Of a DNA stretch of 64,000 bases, positions 61,120 to 64,000 are shown piece after piece (position 1 is the first letter of the stretch; every line of letters begins with the position of its first letter). The stretch covers positions 6,099,026 through 6,163,025 of the forward strand of contig OY759266.1 in assembly GCA_963662155.1 (NCBI GenBank). Direction: 5' to 3'. Origin of the DNA: Lamellibrachia columna (taxonomy: Eukaryota > Annelida > Polychaeta > Sabellida > Siboglinidae). The position numbers and the translations under genes were made by a program. Under the pieces are notes generated by a model. That model saw only the letters and a program-made list of their open reading frames with translations. It searched no databases and had not been told where the DNA came from.

Positions 61120-61308
61120 TGGATTTTCCAAAACTGACTTTCAATAAGCACGCCATGCAAAGTTCAACCTACGCAAATATGGCTGCTTCAAGAGCGCTAG
61201 ATAGTACGACCATTTGCGCTCGGACAAAGTCGTCGGAAAACCCTTGGTGGCTGGTGGATTTATTTGCTGAATACGACGTGAAACAAGTCGCTCTGACGAA
61301 ACGCCCCG
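61120..61308 (+). CDS. FTP domain, first half (no second half follows)
   Basis: Phase 1 to phase 1, donor CCC G|gtaagt. It has KLTFNKHAMQSSTYAN, ASRALDST, a TICART cysteine, NPWWLVDLFAEY and KQVALTKRPG. The next exon is EGF-like at 61813, and nothing resembling an FTP second half lies between, so this is the third unpaired first half. Confidence 0.87.
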
Positions 61309-61812
61309 GTAAGTATTGACAGAAGTGTATATTGACGGATCCTCCTCCAACCTTTATATAACTATTAAGCTACCCTGGCTCTGGTTAAAATAAATCACCA
61401 GAACAATGTTATGGTATGCTGGCTGCTGTTAATAGTATTCAATACAACTGAGTGATTGAATTACTGTGCAGTTTGATGGAACTTTAATGCGACCTTTATG
61501 TTTTTACTGATGTCCTAACACTTCACTAAAACAATAATAGTAATTCATCCACCCAAATACAAATAGACTTAATACACAGTAAAATTGAGGACGGGTCACT
61601 CGAATAAGTCATTACTTGTCAAGCTAGTGGCCCAACATATACAAAATTTTTTCATTTGAAGTATGTACCATATCAATATAATCATATTAATTATTATTCA
61701 ATACCTTACAATAGTTTATAAATTCGGGTGTAAAGAGGTAAATGTAGCACAATAAATTCATTAACATTAGTTTGCGTTTCATCTGCCAAACATCCAGACT
61801 ACATGTTTGTAG

Positions 61813-61941
61813 GGTGCCAGCCGGGATTTTTTGGCTGGCAGTGTCGCTTCCGGTGTTACAAGTGTTCCACGTGTGACGGCGTCACAGGCAAATGTCCAGT
61901 ACCCTGCCAAGACAATCGATGGGGTGTTGGATGTATGCTGA
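61813..61941 (+). CDS. EGF-like (8-Cys, MEGF/laminin-type) exon
   Basis: Follows ACATGTTTGTAG in phase 1 and ends in phase 1 at CTG A|gtatgt, 129 nt. The residues CQPGFFGWQC, RCYKCSTCDG, TGKCPVPC and WGVGC place eight cysteines with the GFFG and TGKC spacing of MEGF or scavenger-receptor-F type EGF repeats. In molluscs such repeats often follow lectin domains in large receptors (recalled, not searched), hinting at a membrane receptor continuing to the right. Confidence 0.88.
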   Translation, partial: GASRDFLAGSVASGVTSVPRVTASQANVQYPAKTIDGVLDVC

Positions 61942-61989
61942 GTATGTAAAACTTTGATTCCATTTTATATTCGTTCCTGTGACTATGGT

Positions 61990-62065
61990 ATCCGTTTATG
62001 TGGATTATGAATAGAATGTATTAGTACTAAGCTATTATAGGAAACTAAGTTGGTTCATTGAAATG

Positions 62066-62133
<68 letters not shown>

Positions 62134-62223
62134 CATTTCAATAAATCAACTTAGTACTTAGCTTAGTACTAATACAGTCTATTTATAATCCACATAAACT
62201 AAGTTGAATAATGGAAATGCAAT

Positions 62224-62275
<52 letters not shown>
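61990..62275. repeat. AT-tract-centred inverted duplication
   Basis: The left arm (about 61993-62068: TTATGTGGATTATGAATAG to GAAATGCAATATA) is repeated inverted at about 62131-62206, with a 64-bp AT tract between. A partial third copy (AACTAAGTTGAATAATGGAA to GCAATATA) leads into a second AT tract at 62222-62273. Confidence 0.88.
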
Positions 62276-62277
<2 letters not shown>

Positions 62278-62879
62278 CCTATTCGCCCTAATAAGCTTAC
62301 ATGCTCTAATAAACGTACACCCCCATTTTTGCGATATATTGCGAATCCAGGTTGCATGATTGCGTGTCCCAACTTCATGCGCTGGTAAATTCCGTGGCAA
62401 CGCGGTACTTTATCGTTCTGCAACTAGCAGTTGATTACTGGAGATCAGTGTTTGCGCTGAGCTGACAGCGTTAGCTCTGGTCATAACATCATACAAAAAT
62501 GAGGAATTTATTCACTAAAATAATAATTGGATAGTTATGCTAACCTTGCATACGCGAACCAAAAGGGGCATGAAATCAAGGCAACTTGAGTACCATTTCC
62601 TCTCCATCGATATCACAGTTCAACGACGATAAAGGAACTTTCATTCTTATCAAATACTTACAAATATCAGCAGATATTTAGTGCAGTTTTAGCGATCGGA
62701 ATTGCTATGTACATCAGCTTTAGGTGTGTTTTAATTAATTTTCAATATGGCGCGTTTACAGAATGAGCCCTAACACTACTACAGTTGCATCTGAATCACG
62801 AAGACGATTCAAGTTCAACACAGAAAGGGGTCATATCAATATGTTTTATTAAAAACATCGAAGTAATATTTAATTTGCA
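62276..62879. other. intron, nothing recognised
   Basis: No repeat or exon recognised. Confidence 0.45.
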
Positions 62880-63440
62880 CTGCATAGCACGAAATCGATC
62901 ATGGAAAATATAAATGATCATGATAACTTCTTTTTTTCTGGAAGTTTCTCTTTCAGCTTTCTCAGCTGTTCTTTTTGTCGGTCAGCAAAGTCACCAAGAT
63001 CTTCTTCCAATTCATCTGACAGTTTAAGAAGGGTTCCTTCTTTTATGATGAGCTTTTCACAGCAGCGTTGTTTTGTTCATGTATCAACGTCTGTGTAGGC
63101 AAAGCGTTGCATGTGCAATGCACCAGAGCAGCAACTGGGGGCTTTCTTCTTTCCGCAGGACACACCAATTCTCGAAGGAGATCACATGGAACTAAAACAT
63201 CCGTGTACTGAATATTCAACAAGATGTAGAGATAATTGACAATTGTTTGATGTGATTGACTTGCGCTGCTTTCAGGGAGGATTCAAAATGAATTTTTGCG
63301 ATGGCTCTCTGTATAAAAATCGTCAGGACTACAAACTCTGGCTGTGTGCCAAATATCCTGGTTTTATGACAAAATGCACAATTTGTTGATATCACTGCAC
63401 CGATCGCCTGTTTATACAAACACACAGAGACGATCAAGCA
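62880..63440 (-). pseudogene. minus-strand coding-like remnant, unknown family
   Basis: The minus strand has short open stretches with protein-like composition. One ends LKLSDELEEDLGDFADRQKE, then QLRKLKEKLPEKKKLS at 62925, a charged coiled-coil-like end. Another spans 63437-63216. Stops and shifts separate them. This looks like the decayed end of a transposon or processed gene; no family recognised. Confidence 0.3.
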
Positions 63441-63752
63441 TACAGTTGGATTTATAATGTATTTTATTTTTCTGCTGTGCTGTTTTAATCAATATTTTGC
63501 ACTGGCCAGTCAATCATCCACACCGACACTTCCTTCTTTACTGATCCCCATTTTAGGTCACCCTCTGCTCCGCATCGTCTTAAACGTCAATTGACAATAA
63601 TAACAAGCGTCAAATGTGTATTCTTATTGCTACAAGAAAGCCGAAACTGCACGTAGAACACAACAATTAAAGACATTTCCATCAAATCGAGTTAGTGTGA
63701 TGGCGCGGTTTGTATTTGACAGACTCCCACTGTATCGTTGTCGTTGTTGTAG

Positions 63753-64000
63753 AAAGTGAGTGCACCTACAATGACCCGAAAGCAGCACGATACATGGGCA
63801 GGATGGCGAAAAACAAAAAAGGAACAAAATGTATGAAGTGGGCAGACCAAACTTGGATGAGAGACACCCAGTTCCCCGATGCCAGTCGGATAGCAGCCGG
63901 TGATTTCTGCCGCAACACAGACGATGTATACACGGCGTGGTGTTACTCTTTAAAGCCAGATGGTGTAAAGTTTTACTTTGAATACTGCACATTGAAGAAA
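63753..64000 (+). CDS. kringle domain, single exon, cut by window end
   Basis: Follows TTGTCGTTGTTGTAG in phase 1. Cysteines C1-C5 lie in SECTYND, TKCMKW, GDFCRNTDD, AWCYSLKPDG and YFEYC; C6 is expected just past the edge. It differs from the three tandem kringles in being encoded by one exon, in lacking the extra Cys pair, and in having a longer basic loop (RMAKNKKG) between C1 and C2. It therefore descends from another kringle lineage. No stop is reached. Confidence 0.9.

Noticed and set aside
63630..63992. 120-codon minus-strand open frame
   Set aside because: It lies opposite the kringle exon, which has clear family motifs and a good acceptor; the minus frame has no recognisable domain.

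Overview
The window is animal genomic DNA, most likely from a marine invertebrate and probably a lophotrochozoan such as a mollusc; the species cannot be read from the sequence. It has spliced coding sequence with AG/GT boundaries, modules of extracellular adhesion and lectin proteins (fucolectin-type FTP, EGF-like and kringle), many non-LTR and LTR retrotransposons, MITEs and microsatellites. No bacterial signature, tRNA, rRNA or CRISPR array was seen.

Host coding sequence is all on the + strand as small exons separated by long transposon-rich introns. Positions 436-3431 hold a possible VWD-like exon, a weak candidate leading exon and a complete two-exon FTP domain. Positions 3432-18688 hold no host + exon; they carry two Ty3-like fragments, a hAT-like element of about 1 kb, an uncertain minus-strand coding segment, one nearly full-length CR1-like LINE and an RTE-like fragment. 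Positions 18689-19911 hold two FTP first-half exons. Positions 20570-42020 are a tandem triplication with units of 6.7, 6.9 and about 7.8 kb; each unit encodes one two-exon kringle whose internal intron is filled with LINE, RTE-like and Ty3 remnants. A near-palindrome of about 2.3 kb (41660-43950) closes this array.

Positions 44177-60435 carry nine more FTP half-domain exons. Then come one more first-half exon (61120), an 8-Cys EGF-like exon (61813) and a single-exon kringle that runs off the window (63753). Nearly every host exon starts and ends in phase 1, and each kringle pair is 1-0/0-1, so modules can be joined, skipped or duplicated without breaking the frame. The simplest reading is one very large secreted or receptor-type lectin-like gene of more than 60 kb, continuing past the right edge; several neighbouring paralogues cannot be excluded. 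Some FTP halves lack their partner half, which is the most unusual host feature.

The transposons form layers. LINE copies inserted into individual kringle units after the triplication, and sister units preserve the empty sites. AT dinucleotide tracts lie inside inverted duplications in two places. Several minisatellites fill introns.
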